A stretch of DNA of 64,000 nt, taken from contig OOIN01000011.1 of assembly GCA_900323505.1 (NCBI GenBank), positions 930,001-994,000 on the forward strand, given 5' to 3'. Numbering within the stretch: position 1 is the stretch's first letter; each line of letters starts with the position of its first letter. This document shows positions 10,291 to 20,621 of the stretch, piece after piece. The stretch comes from Ustilago trichophora (Eukaryota > Basidiomycota > Ustilaginomycetes > Ustilaginales > Ustilaginaceae). The notes under the pieces are model-generated. The model ran no database searches. It saw only the letters and a program-made list of their open reading frames with translations, and had not been told where the DNA came from. Made by a program: the position numbers and the translations under genes.

Positions 10291-13200
10291 ATGACAAACG
10301 ATACTTCCCCCACAGGCTCGATTCGTTCCATCGCCTCCAGTCGCTCAGGAACGCTCTTTCGTCCACCTCCACCGCCCAAACCATCCCACCTCTCTTCCGC
10401 TTTCACCGGCACATGCAACTCTATCGCACTCCGTCATTACATCCAGACACACACCACAGGCGGCTCCTTCACAACTCACTCTCCCTCCACCGCCACCTTT
10501 AGCCGCGCTCACCTCGGCCACGGCTATGACTCGTCTACGGTTGATCACTTTGTCGATGCCTTCGACGCATCCAGCGAGGATGAAGATGATCAGCATCACT
10601 CGACCAGCAGACCCTCCGTCCGTGGGAGGACCTACACGGCCCCTTCTGTCAGCAGAGTGTTTGACCCCAGCTCCGATGATCAGGATGGCGGCGATGGTAC
10701 CACTCATCTCATTCGCAACGAGCCTATCGCAATCAACGGAACTGGTCCCTCCCGTGTGGGTAACTTGAGAAGCATGTTCGAGGCTGCGGTCCCCACCACA
10801 TCGGCGCCGGTGGCCCTATCGAGGCAAAACACGGGCATCACCTTTCAGCACACTGGAACAAAGACAAAACCGCGCATCAGTAACCAGGTTCGCATGCTTC
10901 AGGCACAGATCACCGGCGATCGCTTCAACGGTCTCGCAGGTGCTTTCAACGTTGCCGATGCGCGCTCATCGGTCATCATGGAGAAGCGTTCGGAAGCATA
11001 CAACCACCAGCGAGAGGCTACCGATCTGAGTCAGGGCAGTTCCATCTACCGCACTGCCACCCAGGATCTCCTCGGCGACGCACTCAAGATGGACGCAGTC
11101 GTTATGCCACCCATATCTAGTACCGATACCCTCAAAGCCTCTCCTTCCAGCTCCTTTCCTTCCGCCTCCAACGCATTTGCTAGCCACATGACGCAAGAGC
11201 CAAGTACCATCGACACCGACGCCACCATCTCTCGCTCCACATCCGCCAAGAACGGCTTGACCTCTTCAAGGATCCTCAACATCACAGCTCAGCACGACCG
11301 TGATGATAGCTCGGCAACCATCCGACCCAGTCATTCCAACCAGGATGTGACCGCTCTTCCTGCATCTCGCAATGGCACGCTCAGCTCACCCGATGCCATC
11401 GCCGGCACTGCACGTCGCCGTTCAAGCCGATTGCCTAGCGGCTCCAAGAAGGGTCGCTTGAGTTCGATCTTCACCGCCAGCCCGCAGTCTTCTGATCGCA
11501 GCGGAAGCGCCGATCGAAACGGCGCAGGAGGCATCTCTCCATCTCCTTCGGGCGTTTCGATCGCCAGTCGTTCAGCTTCCGAGGCGGAGTCAGAAGCAGA
11601 GAGGTCAAGGGAGCCGTCAATGTTGATCGCTGATGACGATGACGTGAGCTTCTCCCGGACGAGCCATCATCTGCGTGCCAACGACGGCAGCTGCTTCGAT
11701 CTGGATTGGGGAAGCAATGCTAGTCCGTCCAAGGCGGCCAGTGTGCGACGTATAATGCTCAACCCTGTAACCGACAGCAGCACAGAAGATCAAGCTGTAT
11801 CCTCGACTCTGGACGAAATCGAAGAAGCGACAATCGATGCCAATCCTCGACGCAATCAGAGGGCGAGTGCAGAGGTGGTCACGATGAAAGCTGGACCAAG
11901 CCCACTTCGCCCTCCCTCCATCATCGTCAATCTCAACTCGGGCGAGGACAACACCGAACCCCCTGCACCAGCCCCTCCCAGCGAAGAAGCACCCGTATCA
12001 GCATCCGCAACAACTCCGGCACCTAGCACTGCTTCCGTATTGCACGCCCCTCGCCCGATCAGCGCACGCATGCCCCAGCCGGGCATCGGCAAGCCCGCCC
12101 GTGCGCTCTACGACTTTGAAGGCGAGGCTGCCTTCAACGAGCTCATCATTCGGGCTGGACAGCCGTTCGACATTATCAACGAGCAGCTGGCCGGTGGATG
12201 GAGTCTCGGTGTAGTGTGGGACGAAGATGGCGTGCCCACACGAGGTCTCATTCCGCAAGGTTGGTACTGTTACATTCAAGACTTTACTCGGTCGCCTCCG
12301 CCCAGTCATGGTATCGAACCGCCTCCAACACCAGATCTCGTCAGACAGGATGCTGAGGTCGGGCTAACGAGTCTGCCGCCTGCTGCCGTCTCTCCAGACC
12401 GAAGTCTGACCTCGCAAGGATCGAGGCTCGGATCGAAGGCTGGATCACCGAGTCAGCGAATGGGTTCAGTTGGACCGCCTCCGTCGCGCCTCTTGCCTAT
12501 AGAAGATAAACAGATCAAGCAGGAGAGAACAGTGTCACAAGGCACGAATGGCTCCGACCACCGGGTCTCAACCTCGACACCGCCATCTTTAGATCAAGCT
12601 GTAGTAGAGCCTCAGACTCCGCCTATCTCGGTCAGCGCTTTCTTACAGATCGGCAACGAGGCTGCCCAGTGGCAGGAGGTCGAGGCAACTGAAGTCAAGA
12701 CACACCAGATTGACACAAAGCGCCACACAGACAGCATCGTCGTGCACGACTACGAGACGGTTGACGATGATCACGCAAACGTCTTTGCGAATGGCGGCAA
12801 TGCGATCGACGGCATGCCTGCTGTGTCTACGGAAGCGAACCCGATCGATTGGTCTGCAGTTGCTGCTTCTCAGCCACAGGCAGAGGCGGCACAACCGGAA
12901 CCAGTGCAGATCACAAATGGTATCGTTGAACAAGCCAACGACAATGCGATGCCAGCTCCGGAGACCGAGTCGACAGCCACCGCCGGCTCCGACTGGAAAG
13001 GCAGCATCTTTGGCAAAAAGACCTTCAACCGCTTCGCCAGCTTTGTCACCAGTGGTGCTGAGGACTATGTGCTGTCCAACTCGGATCTGGCGGAGGATGA
13101 GCGCTCGCGTATCATCGCTCGCAAGGTGTCTGGAGGCAAGCCAGTTGGTGCGCCTGCCTTGACCGAGGTGGTCGAAGAGGATGAAGGCGCGATCGGTGGT

Positions 13201-15258
13201 GACGAAGCGAGACACCACAGCGAGGCCAATGGGCACAACGATGCAACTCGCGCTGTGGAAGGCAGTACGACAGAAGCGGAGGTGAGCGCGGAAGATCCTA
13301 ACCACCACTTTGTCGTTGCTGGTCCAGCCGGGCCCAAATGGAAGAGCAAATGCCCGCCTTTCCTCGTTCAGGTCCACCATCCAGAGAAGAGAACCAAGCT
13401 CAACGGCATACAAGAGTACACTGTCTATCACGTCACCAGCACCTATCCGATGGAGAATTCTGCCGAAGATGCGGGAGACGGCGATTTCGCGGGTAGTCAT
13501 GGATCCATCCCCTACGATCCTCTCGGCGGGCCTTATCCTCCAGGAGCGCAAGTTACGGTGCTCCGCCGTTTCACCCAATTTGAATGGCTCCATCAAGTTC
13601 TTGCCAAGCACTATTCTGCACTTCTCATCCCACCTCCTCCCGAGAAACAGTACTCTGGCCGCTTCGCCTCGGACTTTATCGAAACCCGCCGTGCCGATCT
13701 CGAAATGTGGATCTCGAGACTTGTTCGACACCCCGTGCTGCGATACTCGGAACCGATCCGGTTCTTCCTCAGTTGTGAGGACGAGACGACCTGGCGCACC
13801 AATGCAGCCCTGTTGCTGCGCTACGGAGAAATCTCGACGACCGGTAAAGCGACCAAAGGTGGCGTCTTTGCACAGACATGGCACCCAGACTTCAATTTCG
13901 ACTCCGCTGAAGCTGCTGTAGAAGCCGATCGCATGGAGGCGTTCCTCAAAGCGCTCGAAAAGACGATCAATGGTGTTGGAGGCCACAACGCCGGAAAGAA
14001 TGGCGTACTGGCAGCGTTCAAAGGCCATCGCGAAGGCAATGTCGCCACTTCGTCGACCTACCGCGATCTCTCGTATACGCTGCTTCGGACGCTTACCGGT
14101 GCTGGGGCTGGTCCCTCGGATGGGAAAGACGCCAGCGCGGTATTCGCCGACGACGATGCGCATCGAATCCACGGTCCTCCCATGGGTAACATTGGCCGTC
14201 GTAGCGAGACAGGAGCCACAAACGAACACGGCGCCTGGTGCTGGAGAGAAGACTGCCAAGACTGTCTCAACCTCACCAGTGCTCTCCAAAACACGGCCGA
14301 GTGTCTCCAGAACGTCGCCGACATCTACGAATCCCACGCCCGCGACACTCTACTTCGACAGCACGAACGATTTAAAGAAGTCTCTCGACCGCATACCATG
14401 GCGCAGGCGTTGCTCGAGACGCATCGTACCACCTTATCGCGCTACCGCGAGGCTACGGGTGAGGTGGTGGATCCTTGGGCCGATGGTGGATCGGGTGAAG
14501 ACGAGGTGGGGAATCATCCCAGCTCGAAAGGATCCGGAGTTGCAACAGCGATGCTGCCTGGTGAGGAAGCGGAGAAAGTCGCGAGCCGATGCGAGACGGT
14601 TCTCAACGTGACTCTGTCGGAGATGGATCGATTGCACGATGAACGAGTGCAAGACTACCATGCGCTCGGACGTAGTCTGTTGGATGGTGAGATCGAGCTT
14701 TACGAATCGATCCTGGAGCAGCTCAAGACGGCTCGGTTGCACTACGATGAGGAGTACTACGAGCGCGAGCCAGATTTCCACATTTTGGCCAGTCGGTATC
14801 AGCCCGAATTGGCCAGACCCAAAAAGCCGAGTGCGCCATTACTCATGCCTAGTGCAGCCCAGGGTGGGTTGGGAGGACTAAGAAGCGCAGCTGCGGGCGG
14901 GGTCGGGTTGTTGATCAGTCAAGCTACGGGTGGTGGTGGAGTTACCAGGCCGGCAAGTATCGGAGTTGAGGGAGGATCGGCTGGGTGGGATCGGTCGCCG
15001 TTGGCTTCACCCCGAGGACCAGATGTCAGTCTAGGAGGAGGTGAGGCAAGTCCAGCAGGAGGAAGAGGTGGGTTTATGAGCAGCTTTCTAACGCCAAGTG
15101 CGATCAACCATAGACCGTCAAACGGTCGTCTGGCGGATAGCACCAATACTTTCACAGCCAGTACCGCAGATGCAACTCTAAAGGCAGTTAGTATAAAGCA
15201 TGGCGGTGGGTCTCAAGATCAGAGGTCTAGTTCGTATTTCTCCGCCATTTGGCGTTGA
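10291..15258 (+). CDS. SH3-PX-BAR sorting nexin (SNX9-like), very long N-terminus
   Basis: This intronless frame codes for 1655 residues. Residues 1 to about 595 are Ser/Thr/Pro-rich and probably disordered. An SH3 domain lies at about 600-665 (ARALYDFEGEAAFNELI, then GWYCYIQDF). After another disordered stretch, a PX domain lies at about 1020-1168, with LRRFTQFEWLHQVL, a PPPPEKQ loop and a closing FIETRRADLEMWI helix, the pattern of phosphoinositide-binding PX domains. Residues about 1305-1510 are helical and BAR-like. The domain order SH3-PX-BAR is that of the SNX9 family, which links membrane curvature to endocytosis and actin. The protein is far longer than animal SNX9 (around 600 residues) because of the disordered parts. 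The ATG at 10291 is the first in frame after a pyrimidine-rich leader. Confidence 0.88.
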   Translation: MTNDTSPTGSIRSIASSRSGTLFRPPPPPKPSHLSSAFTGTCNSIALRHYIQTHTTGGSFTTHSPSTATFSRAHLGHGYDSSTVDHFVDAFDASSEDEDDQHHSTSRPSVRGRTYTAPSVSRVFDPSSDDQDGGDGTTHLIRNEPIAINGTGPSRVGNLRSMFEAAVPTTSAPVALSRQNTGITFQHTGTKTKPRISNQVRMLQAQITGDRFNGLAGAFNVADARSSVIMEKRSEAYNHQREATDLSQGSSIYRTATQDLLGDALKMDAVVMPPISSTDTLKASPSSSFPSASNAFASHMTQEPSTIDTDATISRSTSAKNGLTSSRILNITAQHDRDDSSATIRPSHSNQDVTALPASRNGTLSSPDAIAGTARRRSSRLPSGSKKGRLSSIFTASPQSSDRSGSADRNGAGGISPSPSGVSIASRSASEAESEAERSREPSMLIADDDDVSFSRTSHHLRANDGSCFDLDWGSNASPSKAASVRRIMLNPVTDSSTEDQAVSSTLDEIEEATIDANPRRNQRASAEVVTMKAGPSPLRPPSIIVNLNSGEDNTEPPAPAPPSEEAPVSASATTPAPSTASVLHAPRPISARMPQPGIGKPARALYDFEGEAAFNELIIRAGQPFDIINEQLAGGWSLGVVWDEDGVPTRGLIPQGWYCYIQDFTRSPPPSHGIEPPPTPDLVRQDAEVGLTSLPPAAVSPDRSLTSQGSRLGSKAGSPSQRMGSVGPPPSRLLPIEDKQIKQERTVSQGTNGSDHRVSTSTPPSLDQAVVEPQTPPISVSAFLQIGNEAAQWQEVEATEVKTHQIDTKRHTDSIVVHDYETVDDDHANVFANGGNAIDGMPAVSTEANPIDWSAVAASQPQAEAAQPEPVQITNGIVEQANDNAMPAPETESTATAGSDWKGSIFGKKTFNRFASFVTSGAEDYVLSNSDLAEDERSRIIARKVSGGKPVGAPALTEVVEEDEGAIGGDEARHHSEANGHNDATRAVEGSTTEAEVSAEDPNHHFVVAGPAGPKWKSKCPPFLVQVHHPEKRTKLNGIQEYTVYHVTSTYPMENSAEDAGDGDFAGSHGSIPYDPLGGPYPPGAQVTVLRRFTQFEWLHQVLAKHYSALLIPPPPEKQYSGRFASDFIETRRADLEMWISRLVRHPVLRYSEPIRFFLSCEDETTWRTNAALLLRYGEISTTGKATKGGVFAQTWHPDFNFDSAEAAVEADRMEAFLKALEKTINGVGGHNAGKNGVLAAFKGHREGNVATSSTYRDLSYTLLRTLTGAGAGPSDGKDASAVFADDDAHRIHGPPMGNIGRRSETGATNEHGAWCWREDCQDCLNLTSALQNTAECLQNVADIYESHARDTLLRQHERFKEVSRPHTMAQALLETHRTTLSRYREATGEVVDPWADGGSGEDEVGNHPSSKGSGVATAMLPGEEAEKVASRCETVLNVTLSEMDRLHDERVQDYHALGRSLLDGEIELYESILEQLKTARLHYDEEYYEREPDFHILASRYQPELARPKKPSAPLLMPSAAQGGLGGLRSAAAGGVGLLISQATGGGGVTRPASIGVEGGSAGWDRSPLASPRGPDVSLGGGEASPAGGRGGFMSSFLTPSAINHRPSNGRLADSTNTFTASTADATLKAVSIKHGGGSQDQRSSSYFSAIWR

Positions 15259-15458
15259 GATTTTGTTAATGCAATGCCAAGCTAGACTTTTCGTCGCGCA
15301 ACGATTATGGGTTGTGGAGACTGCGGTGGTGGTGGTGGGGATGGTGGGGCTTGCTCAACTTGACACTCTTCATCTCGAGACTTGGGATTGGTTTGAAAAG
15401 CGCTGATCAGTTTTGGAATGGGTTTGGATTTCGATTTGAACAAAGATCTACAATGCTG

Positions 15459-16874
15459 TTACTGATCGCTCTGCCAAACGATTACATGGCTCAGATCGGC
15501 CGCGTAACCGGTAGGATCGTTTGTAGGCGCACCGAAAGTGATCTTGTTGGTACCTGCATTGAGCTTGACTTTGAGTGGAGTATCCTGGAGGATGCCGTTG
15601 GGGCTACCGCCTGTTGGGTAAGTGATGTTTTGTTTGATCCCATCGTTCACTTGGACGCTTCCGAACCTCCAGTTTGGGTAGGCGTTTTGGTTGGAGTAGA
15701 ATACGCTCATCCACACTTCGCCCGCGTTTCCGGTGGGCGTCGAGACGTCGTTGAGGGTAAACGTGTTTCCGTTACCTACGTAAGTTGCGATTTGACCCTC
15801 GGGGCAAGCTGTGCAACTTGCGAACTTTGCATCCTTATTCCCGCTGATCGAAGTCGTCTGCGGACTCAAAGCGAAGGTGCGATTCTGCGGAACGGAATAG
15901 CCATAAGTAGCAGAGCTGTCGGGTTTCCACAGTGGAGCATGGACCAAATTCCTCGAAACCAAGGGATACCAAACGTAGCTCGATTGCTCCAAATCAGTAA
16001 CCCACCATCGATCGCCTAGGTAGACTTGCAACTTTTCGTTGGGGCTAATCTCGAATGTGTTTTGCGAATTGTACGTGTCGTAAGCGTTGGGGGCTATGTA
16101 GTTGGAATAGGTCAGGTTGGTTGTACCGAGATTAGGGGTGGTGTAGAGCGAGTTGGCGTTGGGTTGCCATCCGGATTGGTTGGAAACTACCATGTTGTAC
16201 AGACCTGCATCGTCACGGAATACGCCGAAGCCTTCGAGACGCGAGTGGATGGTGGAGACGAGCATGGATACGTTCTTGTAATCCGAAGTCATCTTTGCGA
16301 TCCCCACATCCGCATTGCCATTGGTGGCGAACAATAGGTAGCCCTGATTGTTGTTATACGTATCAACGTATACATTCATATCCCTACTCTCCATTCCCAA
16401 CGGGCTAAAAACCCCATCCGAAGGACACGTGTAAGGACCCGTAACTTTGGATGCATAACAAACTCCAACTTTGGCCAACGAGTAGTTGGAACTATCGGCA
16501 TGAAACCACAAGACGTACTCTCCACTAGTTGGATTCTTGACAAGTTTGGGACGCTCTCCAACCTGAAATGGAAGCGAAGCGGAAGGAGAAACGATGAGAC
16601 CGTGAGAATCCCAATTGATGAGATCGTCGGAAGAGTAGAGGGAGAATCCTTGGAATCCATTGCCAGAGTTTTTGTACTCGCCAACCCAGTACCAGAGCGA
16701 ATCGGTAGCATCGTAAATCAGACCAGCGCCATGAGCGTTGATGGGTACGCCAGAGTTGTCGACCCATCTGTTGCCAGAAACGACGTAGTTTTCTCTAGCG
16801 ATGGAAGAAGGGATGATGGAAAAGAAGGTGAGAACTAGCGCTCCGAGAGCTGTCCAAAGATTGGATCGAACCAT
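15459..16874 (-). CDS. Secreted glycoside hydrolase, GH43-like with C-terminal CBM-like module
   Basis: The gene codes for 471 residues from the ATG at 16872-16874. That start puts a typical signal peptide (VRSNLWTALGALVLTFF, cleavage near SIARE) at the N-terminus. An in-frame upstream extension lacks such a signal and is not used. The catalytic part resembles the GH43 five-bladed propeller, with INAHGAGLIYD followed by WYWVGEYKN. This is the pattern I associate with exo-beta-1,3-galactanase-type GH43 enzymes acting on arabinogalactan side chains. The last roughly 130 residues look like a beta-sandwich carbohydrate-binding module, ending with a L-x-A-G-x-N-K-I and D-L-x-H-V-I-V-W pattern as in CBM35/CBM6. 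Several N-x-S/T sequons fit secretion. Substrate is inference; family level is fairly sure. Confidence 0.83.
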   Translation of the reverse strand: MVRSNLWTALGALVLTFFSIIPSSIARENYVVSGNRWVDNSGVPINAHGAGLIYDATDSLWYWVGEYKNSGNGFQGFSLYSSDDLINWDSHGLIVSPSASLPFQVGERPKLVKNPTSGEYVLWFHADSSNYSLAKVGVCYASKVTGPYTCPSDGVFSPLGMESRDMNVYVDTYNNNQGYLLFATNGNADVGIAKMTSDYKNVSMLVSTIHSRLEGFGVFRDDAGLYNMVVSNQSGWQPNANSLYTTPNLGTTNLTYSNYIAPNAYDTYNSQNTFEISPNEKLQVYLGDRWWVTDLEQSSYVWYPLVSRNLVHAPLWKPDSSATYGYSVPQNRTFALSPQTTSISGNKDAKFASCTACPEGQIATYVGNGNTFTLNDVSTPTGNAGEVWMSVFYSNQNAYPNWRFGSVQVNDGIKQNITYPTGGSPNGILQDTPLKVKLNAGTNKITFGAPTNDPTGYAADLSHVIVWQSDQ

Positions 16875-18266
16875 GGCTGCAGTGCTGAGGGAGAGGAGTT
16901 TGAGTATCAAAGTGAGACAAACTTGCCGAGAGAAAAAACAGCGACGAGAAGCAAAGGTCTGTCTATATACCTTCTCTCTCTCGTCAAGGCTAGATAACCC
17001 ATACGAACCGGCCTCTAACGTCAAACCTCCAGCACAGTGACACTAGCGCCAAATCACCACCCAGCTATCATCCCAAATTCGCATCTCCCCACACCTCATG
17101 CTACTCTTTTTCTCTTCCACCTTCTCCCTCTCTCTCTCTTGCCGAACTAGCGTCGCTACCCCTTTTCGCATGGTCGGACTTCGGCAAAACACACAACAGC
17201 ATCGATCTTCGCTACCAAAGGTGTTGTGACCATACATCGATGTCGGTCGGTATTCGCCTCGGCTGATGCATCTCCTCGGCTAACGCGATTCGAACGTGGG
17301 GAAAGGAAGGACACAGCCAAACGGTCCCCACTCTCGGCTTCCCACTGGTACCACCTGAAAAGCTGGGTCGGACGCACCCAATGCGACGAAGCGTTTTTAG
17401 ATAGCCGGGGAACGTATATGATGACCAACAGAGTGATAAAGTTTAGCGCCAAAGTGTGTTCCTGCATCGGGGTTCTGACACCGTGCTTGTCGTACTTCAA
17501 GCACGGAGATCTTTATGTATGGTTCCCATCTTGCTTGCCCGATCTGCCATTGGACCAGGACTTCAGGCCAAACCGCTTCACAGTCAACGACAAATCTCGC
17601 AGACGTAAGACACACAAATCCGCACCATATCCAAGTGTGGAGCATTGCGTATTGCCACAGTCCCTCAAAAACTTCTCTTTCCAAACCCGATCAACACCGA
17701 CACACATCGAACCGCATCATAAGCGAATAAAGATCGCCGACATACACCACCACCGTGACCGTGGACAGTTGCTGTCCAACCTTAGCGAGGTCTTGCTAAC
17801 GCTTCGGAAATCTTTCTTCTCGCTAGACGAGCGGCGAGCGGCAGTTCGCCGGTCTGCGCTTGTCTCCGCAAAAAAATTAATATAAATAAATAAAACATAC
17901 ACAAAAATTGCCTCTTTTGAAGATCACATGTCGAATCACCAAATACAATCACAATCACAAGCTGGACAAAGATGAAATTGTTAAAGACGGGAAGACGACC
18001 TCCCTATGTACCACAATCGGTCGCTCACCGTAGAGGTCGATCGAACCACGCAAAGCTCATCTGACGACCAAAGCACGATTTCGGTTGAACGTAACCAAGA
18101 CTTGGGATTGCAATTGCAATGTGTTTGTAGAAGAAGCGCTCTTTCTTGGCATGAGCCGTACCAAAGTGGAAAAGCAATTTTGTCGATCGATAGACGTGCG
18201 ACACAGGCCGAAACGAGGCAGACAGGAAAGAGAAAAGTGGGTACTGATGCTGCAAGATTGAAAAGC
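16875..18266. other. Intergenic: GH43 promoter and SEC62 3' flank
   Basis: Both flanking genes are on the minus strand. The region contains CT-rich runs near 17100-17145 and a short AT-rich block at about 17870-17905. Open frames on the plus strand (the longest about 220 codons) have no recognisable domain and look like chance. Confidence 0.55.
16964..16969 (-). promoter_or_regulatory. Putative TATA box of the GH43 gene
   Basis: TATATA on the minus strand lies about 90 bases upstream of the chosen ATG. Its position supports the start at 16874 rather than the longer frame. Confidence 0.45.
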
Positions 18267-19517
18267 TCAGTTGATATCGTCCAAGCTGTCGGAAGCGCCT
18301 GGACCACCGGAACCAGACGACTGGCCGGGGGCGCCTCCATTCTGCGCTGCGTTGCTGTTGGCAGGAGTAGACTGAGCGGCCTGCTGAGGAGGTTTAGGAG
18401 GAGAAGGTGGACCGGTGGGAGCGGCACCGCCGAGGTTTGACAAAGCTTGCTGTCTGGCACCTGCACCAGCACCCGCGCCACCGACGGACCTCTTCTTTGC
18501 CTCTCCTCCACCACTACCAGCCGCACTCTTCTTGGACTTCTTGGGCGCAGGAGGCACATCCCAACCCCAAAGAGGGATGAAAGAGTCGACGAATCCGACA
18601 TCCTCAAAGAGGTTGGGGAAGATCCAAATACCCGGCTTGGCCACGACGAGCGTGATGAGCCAAAAGATCAACCTGACAATGGCAATGGCAAAGAACAATC
18701 CGATCAACCCGAGCGCACCTACGGAGAGATACCAGACACCCAACCTCATTGTCGGCGGCCAGAGGGGGAACATGACACCAGCGAGCATGACCACCACCAT
18801 TCCCAAGCCGGCAAGCTTGAGGCCCAACTGCGAACCTTCGTAGAGCCAAACGTAGTGCAGTTCGCTCTTGAACATTTGCTGCTGGTTGATCTCTACGACT
18901 TTGGGCGAGTCTTTGCCTCCGGTGCTGGGACCGCGGTCGACACGGAGGAAGAAGGCGAACGGGATGATGTTGTGCAGGCATTCCTCTGCTTCTTCCTTTG
19001 TGGTCACTTTAGGGACATCCTTGAGCTTGGCATAAGCTGGGGAAAGAAGGGCCTTAACGGCGGCGGAACCTTTGAAGTAGTCGACGCGCTTGCCGTTGAG
19101 AGCACCGACGCGGGTCTTGATACCAGACTTGTTGCGGAGGAAGTTGACGACGTTGCGCGCGGGGAGGGGTGCGCTGGATTGTTGCTCCTGCGAGATGTGA
19201 GTCATGAGGGTATCGTCATGATCGTCGGCGGGGCAGCAAGAGGAAGAGGAGGATTTGCGAGGGGCAGAGGAAGCGAGGGAAGGGATGAAGTCGGCAGAAT
19301 GGGAAGTCATGTCAATAAACGAGTTCAGGTTGATTTGGCCGTTGGTAGCTGCATCCGAGTCGAGTGGCACGCCGGAAAGAGCGGCTTCCACACATCTGAC
19401 TGCTTTGGGGCTGTCAGCAGTCTGCTCGTCAGCATGAGAAGAGCGTCTCTGGTGCTTAGCCGCGATAGGGGAGGAGGTGGAGGGGGCACGAAGGTTGCGT
19501 CGACGGGCTTTGGTCAT
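18267..19517 (-). CDS. SEC62: Translocation protein Sec62
   Basis: The gene codes for 416 residues from the ATG at 19515-19517. Sec62 is an ER membrane component of the Sec62/63 complex used for post-translational protein import. Visible hallmarks: a conserved cytosolic domain (VVNFLRNKSGIKTRVGALNG, then RVDYFKGSAAVKALLSP) and two closely spaced membrane segments at about 229-249 and 255-285. A W-L-I-T block follows, then a conserved KPGIWIFPNLFEDVGFVDSF segment. The C-terminal tail is basic and Gly/Ala/Pro-rich. The N-terminal ~120 residues are poorly conserved and Ser-rich. The ATG was chosen because a basic MTKARRR start fits. A longer in-frame extension to 20183 would be promoter and leader sequence. 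The gene is divergent from the condensin gene. Confidence 0.92.
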   Translation of the reverse strand: MTKARRRNLRAPSTSSPIAAKHQRRSSHADEQTADSPKAVRCVEAALSGVPLDSDAATNGQINLNSFIDMTSHSADFIPSLASSAPRKSSSSSCCPADDHDDTLMTHISQEQQSSAPLPARNVVNFLRNKSGIKTRVGALNGKRVDYFKGSAAVKALLSPAYAKLKDVPKVTTKEEAEECLHNIIPFAFFLRVDRGPSTGGKDSPKVVEINQQQMFKSELHYVWLYEGSQLGLKLAGLGMVVVMLAGVMFPLWPPTMRLGVWYLSVGALGLIGLFFAIAIVRLIFWLITLVVAKPGIWIFPNLFEDVGFVDSFIPLWGWDVPPAPKKSKKSAAGSGGGEAKKRSVGGAGAGAGARQQALSNLGGAAPTGPPSPPKPPQQAAQSTPANSNAAQNGGAPGQSSGSGGPGASDSLDDIN

Positions 19518-20621
19518 GGTTGCTGCGGCGAGTGACGAGGGGTGATGGTACGCTGCTAAGGCGAGACTGATGATGTGGACAGGAGTAGCAATGAGGCAGT
19601 GGCAGCGAATACCGCAGCTGACTGAGCTTTGCGTCGAGCTCCAGCTCCCACCGCACGTGCGGGATTGTGTGGGGTGAATGCTGTGTGAGCTGACGCGGAT
19701 GAGGATGCGAAACTTACCATTTTTTGGCAGGGAGTCGAAGCTCGAGGCGATCCAGATAGGCTTGACAAAGGCGTGGGAAAGAGTTGCGTGCGTTTCACGG
19801 TGGTTTCGAAATGAAGTCGTCGCGGAAGGAAAGTGCGGTGGTAGGATCACACTCGAAGTGGGTGGGAGGAATGAGCGAGCTGGGTTGAACGCTGCGAGTA
19901 GTAGTGGAATGCGACGCCGAAAGCGTGGATGTGCGATCGAGAACGAGAAGAGGATTGACCAGCAGGTTTGGGATGGAAGGTGGTGGGAAAGGAAGAAAGA
20001 GTGGTTACGAACAACACTCTTCTCTTTGACACCCGCCAAAGAAAGTGGAGCCGCGCTATGGGCTGGTTGGGTGTGTGACATTCCAGATCTTCTCAAGCCT
20101 TCGCTTGTTGGCTGCTCAGAATTGCCTGCCAAAAGAAAGTGTTGCCCGCCTATTTTAGCCAAAACTGATTCTCTCAGCGCCAAACAGGCTCGAGCGCAGA
20201 GAGTATCTCATTTCTCTCTCTCTCTGTTGTGTGATGCGTTGGCACATTTGGAAGGCTACATCGCCGATTTGGAATAGACTATTCCGATTCGATTCTGGCC
20301 ACAGAAATCACGTGAAGAAAGCGCGGCTATCAGTCAGTCTAACAGTCTGAAAGCAGCCCAAAAAACACGCTTCCCTTATACGCGCGTCGAGAGAGAAAGA
20401 GAGACCAACACCTTCCCAAAACTTGAAACTGAAATGCGCAGTCAACGAAAAAGAGACACACACACCATCACCACCACCATCAACCACCAGCACAGGCATC
20501 ACGATTCATCCACCACATCTCTCAGCAATCCACTCTGCTGGTAAAACCCACATCCTAGTGCGCGGGTTGCGACACCGCCTTTTCACGCTCTTGCAACGAG
20601 CAAGTGCGTCTTCTAACAGCT
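19518..20621. other. Divergent promoter region between SEC62 and condensin subunit gene
   Basis: About 1.1 kb separates the two start codons. It contains a CT microsatellite near 20213-20225 and GA/CA-rich stretches at about 20390-20480. I see no supported gene. Confidence 0.6.

Noticed and set aside
12643..14337. 564-codon minus-strand frame
   Set aside because: It lies entirely antisense to the PX-containing part of the sorting nexin, with unnatural composition.
17226..17885. 219-codon plus-strand frame between GH43 and SEC62
   Set aside because: No recognisable motif, atypical composition, and competing frames of similar length in the same stretch.
18447..19535. 362-codon plus-strand frame
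   Set aside because: It is antisense to SEC62; no signal, no domain.
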